Below are positions 8,561 through 18,175 of a stretch of 64,000 nucleotides of DNA, one piece after another. The DNA is from Leclercia adecarboxylata (GTDB taxonomy: Bacteria > Pseudomonadota > Gammaproteobacteria > Enterobacterales > Enterobacteriaceae): contig DERO01000036.1 in the NCBI GenBank assembly GCA_002360945.1, positions 28,070-92,069 of the forward strand. The letters run 5' to 3'. Numbering within the stretch: position 1 is the stretch's first letter; the number at the start of each line of letters is the position of its first letter. Made by a program: the position numbers and the translations under genes. The notes beneath the pieces were generated by a model. That model had not been told where the DNA came from and did not search any database. It worked only from the letters and a program-made list of their open reading frames with translations.

Positions 8561-10252
8561 TTACTTTGCGGCTTTCGCAGCGCCGTCCGGCACTTTACAC
8601 CAGTTGTTATTCTCGTTAATCCCGCCGTCGGGCGAGGTATAACCGAGGCAACCAAGGATGGTGTCGTACAGCTCCACATGACGATGCGCCACTTTCATAT
8701 CCGCCTGCTCTTTAAGATGCGCGAACATTTTGGCTTTATCCGGGTTCTCCAGATACTTGTCGGACATCCACACCATCATCGGCACGCGGAACTGCTCCGG
8801 TGGAGCCATCTTGCGCGGCGTACCGTGCAGGTGCTCTTTCTCGTTAATCGACTCACCGTGGTCGGCAGCGTAGAAGACAATCGCCTTCTTATCGCGCACC
8901 TGGTCAATCACGCTGTCAATAAAGTGATCCACGTAGGTCACCGAGTTGTCGTAGGAGTTGATCAGCTGCGCTTTGCTACAGTCTTTATCCACGCCCTTAC
9001 ACTCCGGCGTCCATTTCGCGAAGCTGCGCGGATAACGCTGGGTGTAGTTGAAGTGCGACCCTTTGGTATGCAGGATGATCATGTGCTTACCGTTCTGGTT
9101 GCCCTGCAGGGAGCGCTGCATCTCGTCGATCAGCAGCATGTCGTCCACGCTCTTACCGCGGTTACGCGGCTCGGCGCCAATCTGCTCGCGGTAGGCGATG
9201 TTGTTGGCCATAGTGTTGCTGTAGAACCACATCTCGCTCTGCATTGCGTAGAGGTCGGAGCTAAAGCCCAGCTGACGCAGCACCGAGAAGACGTTCTGCT
9301 CTTTCAGCGTACGCTGCGGGTTATCGCTCGCCCCCCCCTCACGCACAAACATGCAGCGCAACGAGAGCTTGGTGGCGGTATCACAGGAAGTACCGCGGAA
9401 GGCGACGAGGTTTTTCTCCTGCGCCAGCTTCGGGGTGGTATCCCGCTCATAGCCCAGCATACCCATATGATCCCAGCGCGTGGTTTCGCCAATAATGAAG
9501 ATCACATAGGTATCGTCGATATCAGACGGTGCCTGATAAGTGAACTTCTTCGCCGGGTTCATCAGCGATTTATTATCGGAAGACTCATCCACCTGCGCCC
9601 AGGCATATAACCCCAGCGCGGAGATCCAGTTGGACGGCAGATAGGAGTTCGCCACCACGCCGCCGTAGCTCGGCATATCCACGCCGGAGGTACGCTCAAC
9701 GTTCTTCTGCTGCAGATCCAACAGACGGATAGGTCCCCAGACCATTAAACCCGCCAGCACCACTACCGCAGCGCTACGGATGCGCTGCCCTGGCGTACGC
9801 AGCTGGCGCAATAACGTATAGCGACAGCGGTTGTTCCAGATAAGCAGCAGCGGCAGGATGCTGACGCAAACCAGCCAGAGAATAAAGTGTATACCGACCA
9901 CCTCTTTCGAGAGATCGATATCCGTGGTCATCACCGAGGCAATAATGCCGTAGCCAATCACCACGTTCATAAAAGTCATGTAATAGCTGGCACCCGCCGA
10001 GCACAGCACCACCAGCGTGGCAAGTACGCGCCAGATACGCCGTCCAAACAGCGACAGCAGACGCAGTAAAAAGAAGGTGACCAGCACCGTGCCCACCAGT
10101 TCAACGACCGCAGCGATTCCTTTCCAGGCGGTAAAGTCTTGCGCATAACCATCAAACCGACGGAAAAAAACCGCGCCATTCATAAACAGACCGATGTACA
10201 ACGCGAGCAAAAAGCTGAGCTTTTGTTGCGTCATCGCTTTGATATATTTCAT
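8561..10252 (-). CDS. eptB: Kdo2-lipid A phosphoethanolamine 7''-transferase
   Basis: Inner-membrane enzyme adding phosphoethanolamine to the outer Kdo residue of the LPS core, which lowers negative surface charge. The 563-residue form (start 10252) matches E. coli EptB; a 13-residue upstream extension is possible but not conserved. The N-terminal third has five hydrophobic segments. The periplasmic sulfatase-fold domain shows the nucleophile region FIIGETTRWDHMGM, a HTKGSHFNY motif and the metal-site motif AADHGES. Monocistronic. In E. coli the mRNA is repressed by MgrR sRNA; that was not examined here. Confidence 0.96.
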   Translation of the reverse strand: MKYIKAMTQQKLSFLLALYIGLFMNGAVFFRRFDGYAQDFTAWKGIAAVVELVGTVLVTFFLLRLLSLFGRRIWRVLATLVVLCSAGASYYMTFMNVVIGYGIIASVMTTDIDLSKEVVGIHFILWLVCVSILPLLLIWNNRCRYTLLRQLRTPGQRIRSAAVVVLAGLMVWGPIRLLDLQQKNVERTSGVDMPSYGGVVANSYLPSNWISALGLYAWAQVDESSDNKSLMNPAKKFTYQAPSDIDDTYVIFIIGETTRWDHMGMLGYERDTTPKLAQEKNLVAFRGTSCDTATKLSLRCMFVREGGASDNPQRTLKEQNVFSVLRQLGFSSDLYAMQSEMWFYSNTMANNIAYREQIGAEPRNRGKSVDDMLLIDEMQRSLQGNQNGKHMIILHTKGSHFNYTQRYPRSFAKWTPECKGVDKDCSKAQLINSYDNSVTYVDHFIDSVIDQVRDKKAIVFYAADHGESINEKEHLHGTPRKMAPPEQFRVPMMVWMSDKYLENPDKAKMFAHLKEQADMKVAHRHVELYDTILGCLGYTSPDGGINENNNWCKVPDGAAKAAK

Positions 10253-10470
10253 TAATGCAACCTGGAAAAAGGTAAAGTAGAGCCGCTTCACTCTTGGTCA
10301 AAAAGTGAACAGGATATTCATTGCTCAGGGGACAGTTATCGGAAACGTCTTCAAGCGCGATAAGTAGACCACAGGGAAAAGAAAAAGTGGCAGCAGAGAA
10401 TGTGATCCCTGCAAATATTTACAAAAAAACAAGTCCGATGACATACCTGCGGCCTGTTATTTACGGACTA

Positions 10471-10500
10471 CAAAAACAAAAAAGGCCGGAATATCCGGCC
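10471..10500 (-). terminator. Terminator downstream of yhjX
   Basis: GGCCGG / CCGGCC stem with a 5-nt loop (10484-10500); on the minus strand a T-rich tract follows. Located just past the yhjX stop codon. Confidence 0.85.
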
Positions 10501-10517
10501 CTTAGAGGTAGCATTAA

Positions 10518-11720
10518 TCAGGCATGCGCTTGTTTAAATACTTCGCGCTGCGGTTGGCGAATAGTGGTAGAAAGCGCCAGAGAAAGAATCAGTAAGGCGA
10601 ATATAACGCAGAAGGTGACATAAAAGCCGCCGAACAGCGAAGCAATAAGCGAGCCGCAAATACTGCCGATACCAAAGCCTAAATAAATAACGCCGTAGTT
10701 TTTCGCCAGGTTATTCAGACCGAAGAATTCACTCACCAGCGACGGGAAGACGGTAATAGTGCCGCCGAAGTTAAATGCCACGCAGGCGATGGCGGCAAAG
10801 AAGGTGACTTCGTTGAGCGGGGCGAATAACAGCGCTGCCATCCCCACCAGCGATACCACCTGGCCGATAGTGATCACGCGGATGCGGGCGATTTTATCGG
10901 AGAGGATCCCCAGCACCAGACGACCAGAGAGGTTGGCTATCGAGATAATGGTGACTGCGTTAGCCGCCGTTGCGGCATCCAGTTTCACCATCCCCTGAGC
11001 GATATCTTTCGCCACGCCAATCACATACAGACCACTCATACAGGCGGTCAGGAACATCACCGCCAGCATCCAGTACTGCGGTTTACGCATGGACTGGGCC
11101 AGGGTGAAGTCGTTCTCCACCACGCCGTTAACGGATTTCACTTCCTGCTGTGGCGCATCTTTCATCAGCGTGGCGCCGAACAGAATCATCACCAGCACGA
11201 TAGCACCCCAGATCATGAAGGTTTTTTCCAGGCCAACGGTGGCCAGCAGATGGCTGTCGATAAACTTAAAGCCCAGGCTGCCGAGACCATAAGAACCAAT
11301 GGCAAAGGCGGAGATCAGCCCTTTACGCTCCGGGAACCACTTCACGCAGTTTGACAGGGTTAACAGATAACCTGCGCCATCCGCCAGCCCCACCAGCACC
11401 CCGGCGCTCAGCCACAGCATCATCAGGCTGCTGGAGTGGGCGGTCAGGAAGAAGCCGACCCCCAGCAAAATCCCGGAGGCCATGGTGACGCGTTTCACGC
11501 CAAAACGTTCCTGTAATTTACCCGCAATGGAAGATGAGAGCGCCAGACCCAGGCTGAGCAAGCCAAAGGAGAAGGCCACCTGGCTGACCGGGGCATCGAG
11601 TTTATCGGAGAGGGCGCTGTTAAACAGGCTCCAGGTATAGACTGATCCCAGCGCAAACTGGGTCACGATGGTGCCGATAAGGGTCAGCCAGCGAGTGCGG
11701 TTGTAAGTTGAAGTGTTCAT
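10518..11720 (-). CDS. yhjX: MFS transporter YhjX, pyruvate-inducible
   Basis: A 12-helix major facilitator protein of the oxalate/formate antiporter type, 400 residues (E. coli 402). The start at 11720 gives MNTSTYNRTRWLTLIGTI, matching the family; the open frame upstream lacks homology. In E. coli yhjX is the main target of the pyruvate-sensing YpdA/YpdB system and is thought to act in pyruvate-related transport, though the exact substrate is unsettled. An almost perfect YpdB tandem box lies 84-114 nt upstream of the start. Confidence 0.93.
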   Translation of the reverse strand: MNTSTYNRTRWLTLIGTIVTQFALGSVYTWSLFNSALSDKLDAPVSQVAFSFGLLSLGLALSSSIAGKLQERFGVKRVTMASGILLGVGFFLTAHSSSLMMLWLSAGVLVGLADGAGYLLTLSNCVKWFPERKGLISAFAIGSYGLGSLGFKFIDSHLLATVGLEKTFMIWGAIVLVMILFGATLMKDAPQQEVKSVNGVVENDFTLAQSMRKPQYWMLAVMFLTACMSGLYVIGVAKDIAQGMVKLDAATAANAVTIISIANLSGRLVLGILSDKIARIRVITIGQVVSLVGMAALLFAPLNEVTFFAAIACVAFNFGGTITVFPSLVSEFFGLNNLAKNYGVIYLGFGIGSICGSLIASLFGGFYVTFCVIFALLILSLALSTTIRQPQREVFKQAHA

Positions 11721-11803
11721 GGCAGTTGTCCTGCAGCAGAAAAAAGGGAAATTCACTGCTGACAACGATAACCAAAACCCCACATGAACAGGGGGAAAAC
11801 GGC

Positions 11804-11834
11804 ATGAAATGCAGAGGCGCCGGAATGAAATGCC
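11804..11834 (-). promoter_or_regulatory. YpdB-type tandem operator upstream of yhjX
   Basis: On the minus strand: GGCATTTCAT (11825-11834), exactly 11 bases, then TGCATTTCAT (11804-11813). The published YpdB response-regulator site in the E. coli yhjX promoter is a direct repeat of GGCATTTCAT separated by 11 bases, so only one of 20 positions differs. Confidence 0.85.
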
Positions 11835-11846
11835 AAAAATCAGGAA

Positions 11847-11904
11847 TGAATGACCTGGACTCGCCCGGGAGAAGACCAACTCCTGGCAACGCTCAGGTCA
11901 TTCA
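11847..11904. repeat. 11-bp perfect inverted repeat, 36 bp apart, between yhjY and yhjX
   Basis: TGAATGACCTG (11847-11857) and CAGGTCATTCA (11894-11904) are exact reverse complements. The intervening 36 bp has further GC-rich complementarity, so the whole may fold as a stem. It lies between the yhjY stop and the YpdB box, so it may serve as the yhjY terminator, although it has no T tract. Confidence 0.55.
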
Positions 11905-11914
11905 TCCACGGGTT

Positions 11915-12619
11915 TCAGAACCTGGCGCTGACGCCGAGGGTATAGAGATAATCTTCTCCGGTGGACATGTTTTCGGCCTGCGACATCGAGGCATAGGCCG
12001 CCATATAGGGATTGATCAGCATGTCGGCCCCGACGGTGACATCCATCCAGTTACCGTACTGCGTCGAGGGGGCCAGCCGCCCCAGCCCGGACTGCATCTT
12101 CCACTGATTATCACCAAACTGCTGGTTATAGCTGATTTGCGCCCAGGGCCGCACATCGCCCAACCGCGTATCAACGCGCCAGCCCAGGGTACTGACGCTG
12201 GCATGCCATAGCGGGTCGGTCAGCGACTGCGTACTCACGCTGTCACCAAACTCGTTAACCATATTGGGCGTGGAGCCGTCGTAATGCCAGGCGGCAACCG
12301 GTCCGGTGGTGAAACGGCGGGCAACGGGAATGCTCCAGCCTACGCTCATCGTGCTGGTCGCCTCTACCGGTGACGAATCGGGTAAATTCAGCGCCAGACC
12401 GGGCATATTCTGCGAAGAGAGGATCCGCTCTTTGAGAATGTCCTCATAACGCGGTTGGTGATCGTCATCCCATGTATAACGCTCAGTAGTATTACTTTTT
12501 GTATCCGAAACGATATATTCCTGTTGCCAGGCATTTGCTGTGTTGCCTGTCAGCAGACAGGCCAAGAAACTCACCAGACCGGTTACGGCATGGCGGCCAC
12601 TTATTTTTTTTATAATCAT
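11915..12619 (-). CDS. yhjY: Autotransporter beta-domain-like outer membrane protein YhjY
   Basis: 234 residues with an N-terminal signal segment (about residues 1-28) and a C-terminal region of alternating beta-strands ending YTLGVSARF. The final aromatic residue is typical of outer-membrane barrels. The ATG at 12619 is preceded by GGAG with 8-nt spacing; a TTG directly before it is less likely. It has only about half an autotransporter barrel, as in E. coli, and its function is not established. Confidence 0.85.
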   Translation of the reverse strand: MIIKKISGRHAVTGLVSFLACLLTGNTANAWQQEYIVSDTKSNTTERYTWDDDHQPRYEDILKERILSSQNMPGLALNLPDSSPVEATSTMSVGWSIPVARRFTTGPVAAWHYDGSTPNMVNEFGDSVSTQSLTDPLWHASVSTLGWRVDTRLGDVRPWAQISYNQQFGDNQWKMQSGLGRLAPSTQYGNWMDVTVGADMLINPYMAAYASMSQAENMSTGEDYLYTLGVSARF

Positions 12620-12799
12620 CAAAGCGACTCCAGAGAAGAGCCGAATTCGGCGATATTTGTGATTGTTTATAGTGAGGCTACGCGGCTACATGAAGAATGT
12701 TGCGTATCAGCCTGTATTAACTATTGTCTCTTTAGATGACACGTCAAGCCGGGTCGATTGAAATTTTTGCAATTTCAGGAGCAACAAGGGAGAGAACCA

Positions 12800-13381
12800 A
12801 TGCAACGTTGTGGCTGGGTTAGCCAGGATCCGCTCTACATCGCCTATCACGATAAAGAGTGGGGGGTTCCAGAAACTGACGGAAAGAATTTGTTTGAGAT
12901 GATCTGCCTTGAAGGCCAGCAGGCCGGGTTGTCCTGGATCACCGTGCTGAAAAAGCGGGAAAACTACCGCCAGGCCTTCCATCAGTTCGATCCGGTGCTT
13001 GTCGCCGGGATGACCCCCGCTGACGTCGACAGGTTAGTGCTGGATGCGGGTATTATTCGCCATCGCGGCAAAATCGAAGCCATTATCGGGAACGCCCGGG
13101 CTTATCTTGCGATGGAAGAGAACGGCGAACGTTTCTGCGATTTCGTCTGGTCCTTTGTCGATAACACTCCGCAGGTAACCCGGGCGGCGACGCTGGCTGA
13201 GATCCCCACCTCGACGCCCGCCTCAGACGCCCTGTCGAAGGCGCTGAAAAAGCGCGGCTTTAAGTTCGTCGGCACTACCATCTGTTACTCCTTTATGCAG
13301 GCCTGCGGGCTGGTTAACGATCACGTCACCGCCTGCCACTGTCATCCCGGAGGTCAACATGATCCGCAAATGGCTCAGTGA
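12800..13381 (+). CDS. tag: 3-methyladenine DNA glycosylase I
   Basis: Constitutive base-excision enzyme removing 3-methyladenine. The 193 residues start MQRCGWVSQDPLYIAYHD, include the zinc-binding Cys/His positions (Cys4, His17, and C-terminal HVTACHCHPG), and the conserved E-x-x-Q/W substrate pocket region FEMICLEGQQAGLSW. The start at 12800 is chosen over an upstream ATG because it matches the family N-terminus and has AGGGAGAG upstream. The last 23 nt overlap the next gene, indicating translational coupling. Confidence 0.96.
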   Translation: MQRCGWVSQDPLYIAYHDKEWGVPETDGKNLFEMICLEGQQAGLSWITVLKKRENYRQAFHQFDPVLVAGMTPADVDRLVLDAGIIRHRGKIEAIIGNARAYLAMEENGERFCDFVWSFVDNTPQVTRAATLAEIPTSTPASDALSKALKKRGFKFVGTTICYSFMQACGLVNDHVTACHCHPGGQHDPQMAQ

Positions 13382-13805
13382 CGATGTCGAGCCTCTGCTG
13401 ACCCTCTGGCTGGAGAGCACCACCGTTGCCCATCCGTTTATCGACGCGCAGTACTGGCAGGAGAGCGAGGCGGTCGTGCGGGAGGTCTACCTGCCGTCGG
13501 CAGAGACTTGGGTGTGGGAAGAGGACGGTCAGCTGCGGGGCTTCATCAGCGTAATGCAGTCAGTCTATGTCGGCGCGCTGTTTGTCGACCCGGCCTATGC
13601 CGGCAAGGGGATCGGGCATGCGCTGATCCACCATGTGCAGCAGCGCTACCCGTCGTTAAGCCTGGAGGTTTACCAGAAGAACAGCCGGGCGGTGAATTTC
13701 TACCATGCTCAGGGCTTTCGGATTGAAGACAGCGCCTGGCAGGAAGATACCCAACACCCGACCTGGCTTATGAGCTGGCAGGCGGATCAAACGCCGTCAG
13801 CGTAA
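13359..13805 (+). CDS. yiaC: GNAT N-acetyltransferase YiaC
   Basis: A 148-residue GNAT-fold acetyltransferase. The acetyl-CoA loop [15 protein letters not shown] lies around residues 73-87 and the C-terminal [18 protein letters not shown] motif is typical of the family. E. coli YiaC has been reported as a protein lysine acetyltransferase. It overlaps tag by 23 nt in another frame, and its 3' end overlaps the 3' end of bisC on the other strand by 38 nt. Confidence 0.9.
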   Translation: MIRKWLSDDVEPLLTLWLESTTVAHPFIDAQYWQESEAVVREVYLPSAETWVWEEDGQLRGFISVMQSVYVGALFVDPAYAGKGIGHALIHHVQQRYPSLSLEVYQKNSRAVNFYHAQGFRIEDSAWQEDTQHPTWLMSWQADQTPSA

Positions 13806-16095
13806 GCGCTGGCCCCTGATATTTTTCCAGCCACGCCAGCGCGGTATTCCCCGCACAGCCATTCCCCAGCTTCGAGCTGGGGAGATCTTTGGTCAGCACG
13901 TTGACCGCTCCGTTCTTACAAATTCCGCCATTTTCAGCATCCAGATCCGGCCAGGCTCCCTGGTGAATGCAGATCACCCCCGGCTTGATGCCGTCGCTGA
14001 CTACCGCCCCGGCCAGTACCTGACCGCGATGGTTCCAGACGCGCACCACGTCGCCGTCGGCAATGCCTCGCGCTTTGGCGTCATCCGGGTGCAGCGTCAC
14101 CGGCTCGCGTCCGGCCACCGCGTACTGCTCGCGCAGGGAAGAGTAGTTCAGCTGGCTGTGCAGGCGGTGCGCCGGGTGAGCAGAGAGGATCTGCAACTGC
14201 TCCGGCTCGGCATTGCCATGCCACTCGTCCGGCTCCAGCCACATCGGGTGCGGCGGACAGTCGGCATACTGGAAGCTGGCGATCCGCTCGGAGTGGATCA
14301 CAATTTTGCCGCTCTCGGTTTTCAGCGGATGGCTCTCAGGATCGCGACGGAAATCGGCGAAGCGCACGAACTTCGCGTTCTCGTCGGACTCCGGCATTTC
14401 AACGATGGCATTGGCTTCCCAGAATTCGGCGAAAGGTGGCAGCGTCACCCCCTGAGCCGCGCCGCGCTGTCCGGCGATCTCATAGAAGGTCTCCAGCCAC
14501 TCCAGATCGGTTTTGCCTTCGGTAAAGCGCTCCCCGCCGCCCTGCTCCCAGCGCTCGCTCAGCTCGGCAAACACCTCCAGGTCATCACGCGCTTCATCGC
14601 GCGGCGGCACGACCCGTTTCATTGGCACCATATGCTGGTTGCTGTAGTCGCCGGTCATGGTCATGTCGTTACGTTCAAACGAGGTGGTGGCCGGCAGGAC
14701 GATATCGGCATGCTTCGCCGCTGCGGTCCAGAAGCACTCGGAGATCACCACCAGCTCCGGCTTTTGCCAGGCGCGGATTAGACGGTTGGTGTCCTGGTGA
14801 TGGGTAAAGTTGGCACCGCCCGCCCACCAGACGAAGCGAATGTCCGGGAAGTGGCGATCCAGCCCGTTGTGTTGATAAAAACCACCCGGATTTTCCAGCG
14901 CCTCCACAATGCGGGCGACCGGGAATTTATCCACCGCGTCCGTTCCGCCCTTGACCGACCCCTGCATTGAGGCCAGCACCGCCGCGCGCCGCGTCGGGTT
15001 GCCGCCGTTGGCAAAGTGGTACGACAGACCAAAGCCGCCACCCGGGGTGCCGATCTGGCCGAGCATCGCCGCGAGAGTGACCAGCATCCAGTGCTTCTGC
15101 TCGCCAAACTGCTGGCGCTGCATGCCCCAGCCGGACATCAGCATGGTGGTATTGCTGTGGAATAACGCCGCCAGTTCACGGATTTTCGCCGCAGGAACGC
15201 CGCAGATGTCAGCAGCCCACTCGGCGGTTTTGGCGACACCGTCGGTTGCACCAAGAAGGTAGTCGGCAAATTTCTCGTAGCCGCTGGTACAGCGCCCAAG
15301 GAATTCCTCATCCTGCCAGCCATTCTCCACCAGCGTATGGGCGATACCGAGCATCATCGCCACATCGGTGCCCATATGCGGGGCGATCCACTCGGCGCTG
15401 TCGCCAAAGAAATCCATGGTTTCGGAGCGCATCGGGTCGATACAGATCAGACGCTTGCCGCTTTTGCGCAGCGCGTCGAAGTATGGGATCCCCTGCTCGT
15501 CGGTCGCATTCCAGGCAATTTTAAGAGTGTTGAGCGGGTTGGCGCTCCACAGCACCACCACTTCGCTGTGCTCCAGCACCAGCGGCCAGCTGGTCTGCTG
15601 CTGGTACACTTCGTTGCCGCCCACCACATAAGGCATGATGGCCTGCGCCGCACCGGTGGAGTAATCCCCCAGATGGCCGGTGTAGCCGCCCGCCAGGCTC
15701 ATATAGCGCTGGAGCAGGGTGGCCGCCTTGTGCAGCACGCCGTTCGAGCGCCAGCCGTACGACCCGGCAAAAATCGACGACGGGCCATAGTTCTCACGAA
15801 TACGTTTATGTTGCGCGTCGATAAGATCCAGCGCCTGATCCCAACTGACGCGCACAAACTCATCCTGCCCGCGCACGCCCTGGGGATTATCCGGCGATGC
15901 CAGAAAACCCTTACGGACCATCGGCCAGCGGACGCGAGTTTTGCTGTGCACCTGGTCGCGCACCGCGGTTTGCAGAGAGTTAGGGTGCTGGGTCGGCAAC
16001 GCGCCACGGGACGAGATAACCGTGTCGCCGTCGGTCTCGACCAGCATGGGCCCCCAGTGGGCTGCCGTCAGAATGGTTTTTGTAGAAGTGGTCAC
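13768..16095 (-). CDS. bisC: Biotin sulfoxide reductase
   Basis: Cytoplasmic molybdoenzyme with bis-molybdopterin guanine dinucleotide that reduces biotin d-sulfoxide, and methionine sulfoxide in E. coli. The 775 residues (E. coli 777) lack a Tat signal and an N-terminal iron-sulfur cysteine cluster, as expected for this branch of the DMSO-reductase family. Motifs seen: [11 protein letters not shown] (Mo-coordinating serine region), [25 protein letters not shown], and the C-terminal [19 protein letters not shown] cofactor motif. Monocistronic. Confidence 0.95.
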   Translation of the reverse strand: MTTSTKTILTAAHWGPMLVETDGDTVISSRGALPTQHPNSLQTAVRDQVHSKTRVRWPMVRKGFLASPDNPQGVRGQDEFVRVSWDQALDLIDAQHKRIRENYGPSSIFAGSYGWRSNGVLHKAATLLQRYMSLAGGYTGHLGDYSTGAAQAIMPYVVGGNEVYQQQTSWPLVLEHSEVVVLWSANPLNTLKIAWNATDEQGIPYFDALRKSGKRLICIDPMRSETMDFFGDSAEWIAPHMGTDVAMMLGIAHTLVENGWQDEEFLGRCTSGYEKFADYLLGATDGVAKTAEWAADICGVPAAKIRELAALFHSNTTMLMSGWGMQRQQFGEQKHWMLVTLAAMLGQIGTPGGGFGLSYHFANGGNPTRRAAVLASMQGSVKGGTDAVDKFPVARIVEALENPGGFYQHNGLDRHFPDIRFVWWAGGANFTHHQDTNRLIRAWQKPELVVISECFWTAAAKHADIVLPATTSFERNDMTMTGDYSNQHMVPMKRVVPPRDEARDDLEVFAELSERWEQGGGERFTEGKTDLEWLETFYEIAGQRGAAQGVTLPPFAEFWEANAIVEMPESDENAKFVRFADFRRDPESHPLKTESGKIVIHSERIASFQYADCPPHPMWLEPDEWHGNAEPEQLQILSAHPAHRLHSQLNYSSLREQYAVAGREPVTLHPDDAKARGIADGDVVRVWNHRGQVLAGAVVSDGIKPGVICIHQGAWPDLDAENGGICKNGAVNVLTKDLPSSKLGNGCAGNTALAWLEKYQGPALTLTAFDPPASS

Positions 16096-16263
16096 CGCGT
16101 GTGCTCCTGGATTGCCGGTTGCAGGTTTTCTCAGCCTTCATTGAGGCTGTTTATGATTAGACACAAATTTAAGAGTTATCCCCGGAATTTTCTCCGTAAC
16201 TGCACGTCATAATCAACCGCCACGCCCGTCGTGGCAAAGAATAAAAAAGCTTAAGGAAAGAAG

Positions 16264-16926
16264 ATGAAAAAAAGCGCACTCATGATTGCCGCCGTAGTCA
16301 GCGGCGCACTGGTTGTTTCAGGCTGCACCACCAACCCTTACACCGGCGAACGCGAAGCGGGTAAATCAGGCATTGGCGCAGGCATCGGCTCCCTGGTCGG
16401 CGCAGGTGTTGGCGCCCTCTCCTCCTCGAAGAAAGATCGCGGCAAAGGTGCCCTGATTGGTGCCGCAGCAGGCGCAGCGCTGGGCGGCGGAGCCGGTTAT
16501 TACATGGACGTGCAGGAAGCGAAACTGCGCGACAAGATGAAGGGAACCGGCGTGAGCGTCACCCGCAGCGGCGATAACATCATTCTGAATATGCCGAACA
16601 ACGTGACCTTCGACAGTAGCAGCGCGACGCTGAAACCTGAAGGTGCCAACACCCTGACCGGTGTGGCGATGGTGCTGAAAGAGTACGAAAAAACCGCGGT
16701 GAACGTGCTGGGTTATACCGACAGCACCGGCAGCCAGGATCTGAACATGCGTCTCTCCCAGCAGCGTGCCGACGCGGTAGCCAGCGCCCTGATCACTCAG
16801 AACGTTGCGGCGAACCGCATTCGCACCAGCGGCATGGGCCCGGCGAACCCGATCGCCAGTAACAGCACGGCGGAAGGCAAAGCGCAGAACCGCCGCGTTG
16901 AGATCACCTTAAGCCCGGTGCAGTAG
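16264..16926 (+). CDS. yiaD: OmpA-domain outer membrane lipoprotein YiaD
   Basis: 220 residues. A lipoprotein signal ends in the lipobox VVSGC near residue 21, followed by a glycine-zipper-rich segment (about 37-82) and a C-terminal OmpA peptidoglycan-binding domain (about 105-215: GYTDSTGSQDLNMRLSQQRA, NRRVEI). In E. coli it is an envelope lipoprotein and a suppressor of a bamD temperature-sensitive mutant. SD site AAGGAAAG lies upstream. A BIME follows the stop codon. Confidence 0.94.
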   Translation: MKKSALMIAAVVSGALVVSGCTTNPYTGEREAGKSGIGAGIGSLVGAGVGALSSSKKDRGKGALIGAAAGAALGGGAGYYMDVQEAKLRDKMKGTGVSVTRSGDNIILNMPNNVTFDSSSATLKPEGANTLTGVAMVLKEYEKTAVNVLGYTDSTGSQDLNMRLSQQRADAVASALITQNVAANRIRTSGMGPANPIASNSTAEGKAQNRRVEITLSPVQ

Positions 16927-16931
16927 TTTAT

Positions 16932-17013
16932 TGCCGGGTGGCGGCTTCGCCTTACCCGGCCTACATATCTCGCTCTGGCTCCGTAGGCCCGGTAAGCGTA
17001 GCGCCACCGGGCA
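16932..17013. repeat. BIME (two inverted REP units) after yiaD
   Basis: TTGCCGGGTGGCGGCTTCGC...TTACCCGGCC is followed by an inverted copy, TAGGCCCGGTAAGCGTAGCGCC. It separates yiaD from the LacI-type regulator gene, 43 nt before the latter's start. Confidence 0.88.
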
Positions 17014-17056
17014 TTTTCGCGCTAAGGTGTACGCACCAACAGCAAGGAAATCAGCG

Positions 17057-18073
17057 ATGAGCAAATCAACACGGCCCACCATCAGCGACGTGGCGAAAGC
17101 CGCAAAAACCGGTAAAACCAGCATCTCCCGTTATCTCAACGGCGAAAAACACCTGCTGTCCGACGCGCTACTGGTCCGCATTGAACAGGCTATCGCCGAC
17201 CTCGACTATCGCCCAAGCCTGATGGCCCGCGGTCTTAAGCATGGCAAAACCCGTCTGATCGGCCTGATCATCGCCGATATCACCAACCCCTACTCCGTTA
17301 ACGTCCTCAGCGGCATCGAAGCCGCCTGCCGGGAAAAAGGGTTTACCCCGCTAGTATGTAATACCAACAACGAAGTCGACCAGGAACTGCACTACCTCGA
17401 TCTGCTGCGCAGCTATCAGGTGGAAGGCATCGTGGTCAACGCCGTCGGGATGCGCGAGGAGGGGCTGAACCGCCTGCAGCAGTCGTCCCTGCCGATGGTG
17501 CTGATTGACCGCAAAATCCCCGACTTCGCCTGCGATGTGGTGGGGCTGGATAACACCCAGGCCGCCACAACCGCCACCGAACACCTTATCGAACAAGGCT
17601 TTGAAGCGATCCTGTTCCTGAGCGAACCGCTGGGGATGGTCAATACCCGCCGCGAACGCCTGAGCGCCTTTCGCACCACCCTCGCCCGCTACGCTGGCGT
17701 GGTGGCCGAGAATGTCGAAATCCCGCTCCACGAGTCTGAGCAGCTGGACAACGCCCTGCGCCAGTTTCACACCCGCCATCGCGGAATGCGCAAGGCGGTC
17801 ATCTCCGCTAACGGCGCCTTAACGCTGCAGGTCGCCCGGTCGCTGAAGCGCATTGGCCTGCACTGGGGCAGCGACATCGGTCTGCTGGGCTTTGATGAGC
17901 TGGAGTGGGCCGAGCTGGCAGGCGTCGGCATCACCACCCTCAAACAGCCCACCTGGCAGATTGGCTTTGCCGCCGTCGAGCAGGTTGTCCGCCGGATCAA
18001 CGGTGCCGATGAGGCCGTGCGCGAGCAAGTCTTCTCCGGCGAGCTGATCGTGCGCGGTTCCACAGCGCGGTAA
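17057..18073 (+). CDS. LacI-family regulator, PtxS type (2-ketogluconate)
   Basis: 338 residues from an ATG with AAGGAA upstream; the frame is open through the preceding REP, but that part is not protein. The N-terminal LacI helix-turn-helix reads TISDVAKAAKTGKTSISRYLNG, with hinge residues near 50-60, then a periplasmic-binding-type effector domain (about 65-335). It precedes a kguE-kguK-kguT-kguD gene set, which in Pseudomonas is controlled by PtxS binding 2-ketogluconate. A PtxS-like palindrome lies in the 102-nt gap to the next gene. The role is inferred from context and fold. Confidence 0.82.
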   Translation: MSKSTRPTISDVAKAAKTGKTSISRYLNGEKHLLSDALLVRIEQAIADLDYRPSLMARGLKHGKTRLIGLIIADITNPYSVNVLSGIEAACREKGFTPLVCNTNNEVDQELHYLDLLRSYQVEGIVVNAVGMREEGLNRLQQSSLPMVLIDRKIPDFACDVVGLDNTQAATTATEHLIEQGFEAILFLSEPLGMVNTRRERLSAFRTTLARYAGVVAENVEIPLHESEQLDNALRQFHTRHRGMRKAVISANGALTLQVARSLKRIGLHWGSDIGLLGFDELEWAELAGVGITTLKQPTWQIGFAAVEQVVRRINGADEAVREQVFSGELIVRGSTAR

Positions 18074-18121
18074 GCCCCCTTCGTGATGGCGATCATAAAT
18101 CCAGCATCCTGAACTTTTCTT

Positions 18122-18135
18122 TGGAACCGGTTCCA
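18122..18135. promoter_or_regulatory. PtxS-like operator palindrome of the kgu operon
   Basis: A perfect 14-bp palindrome TGGAACCGGTTCCA, 41 nt before the kguE start. The known PtxS operator in pseudomonads is TGAAACCGGTTTCA, differing at two symmetric positions. The central CG and ACCGGT core are typical of LacI-family operators. Confidence 0.8.
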
Positions 18136-18175
18136 TCTAGCGTAAAGAGTATCAGCTACGTGATGGAGTCCGCCA

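Noticed and set aside
10321-10623. 100-codon open frame on the plus strand downstream of eptB/yhjX
   Set aside because: It spans the yhjX terminator hairpin and the end of yhjX in the antisense direction; no SD site and no homology.
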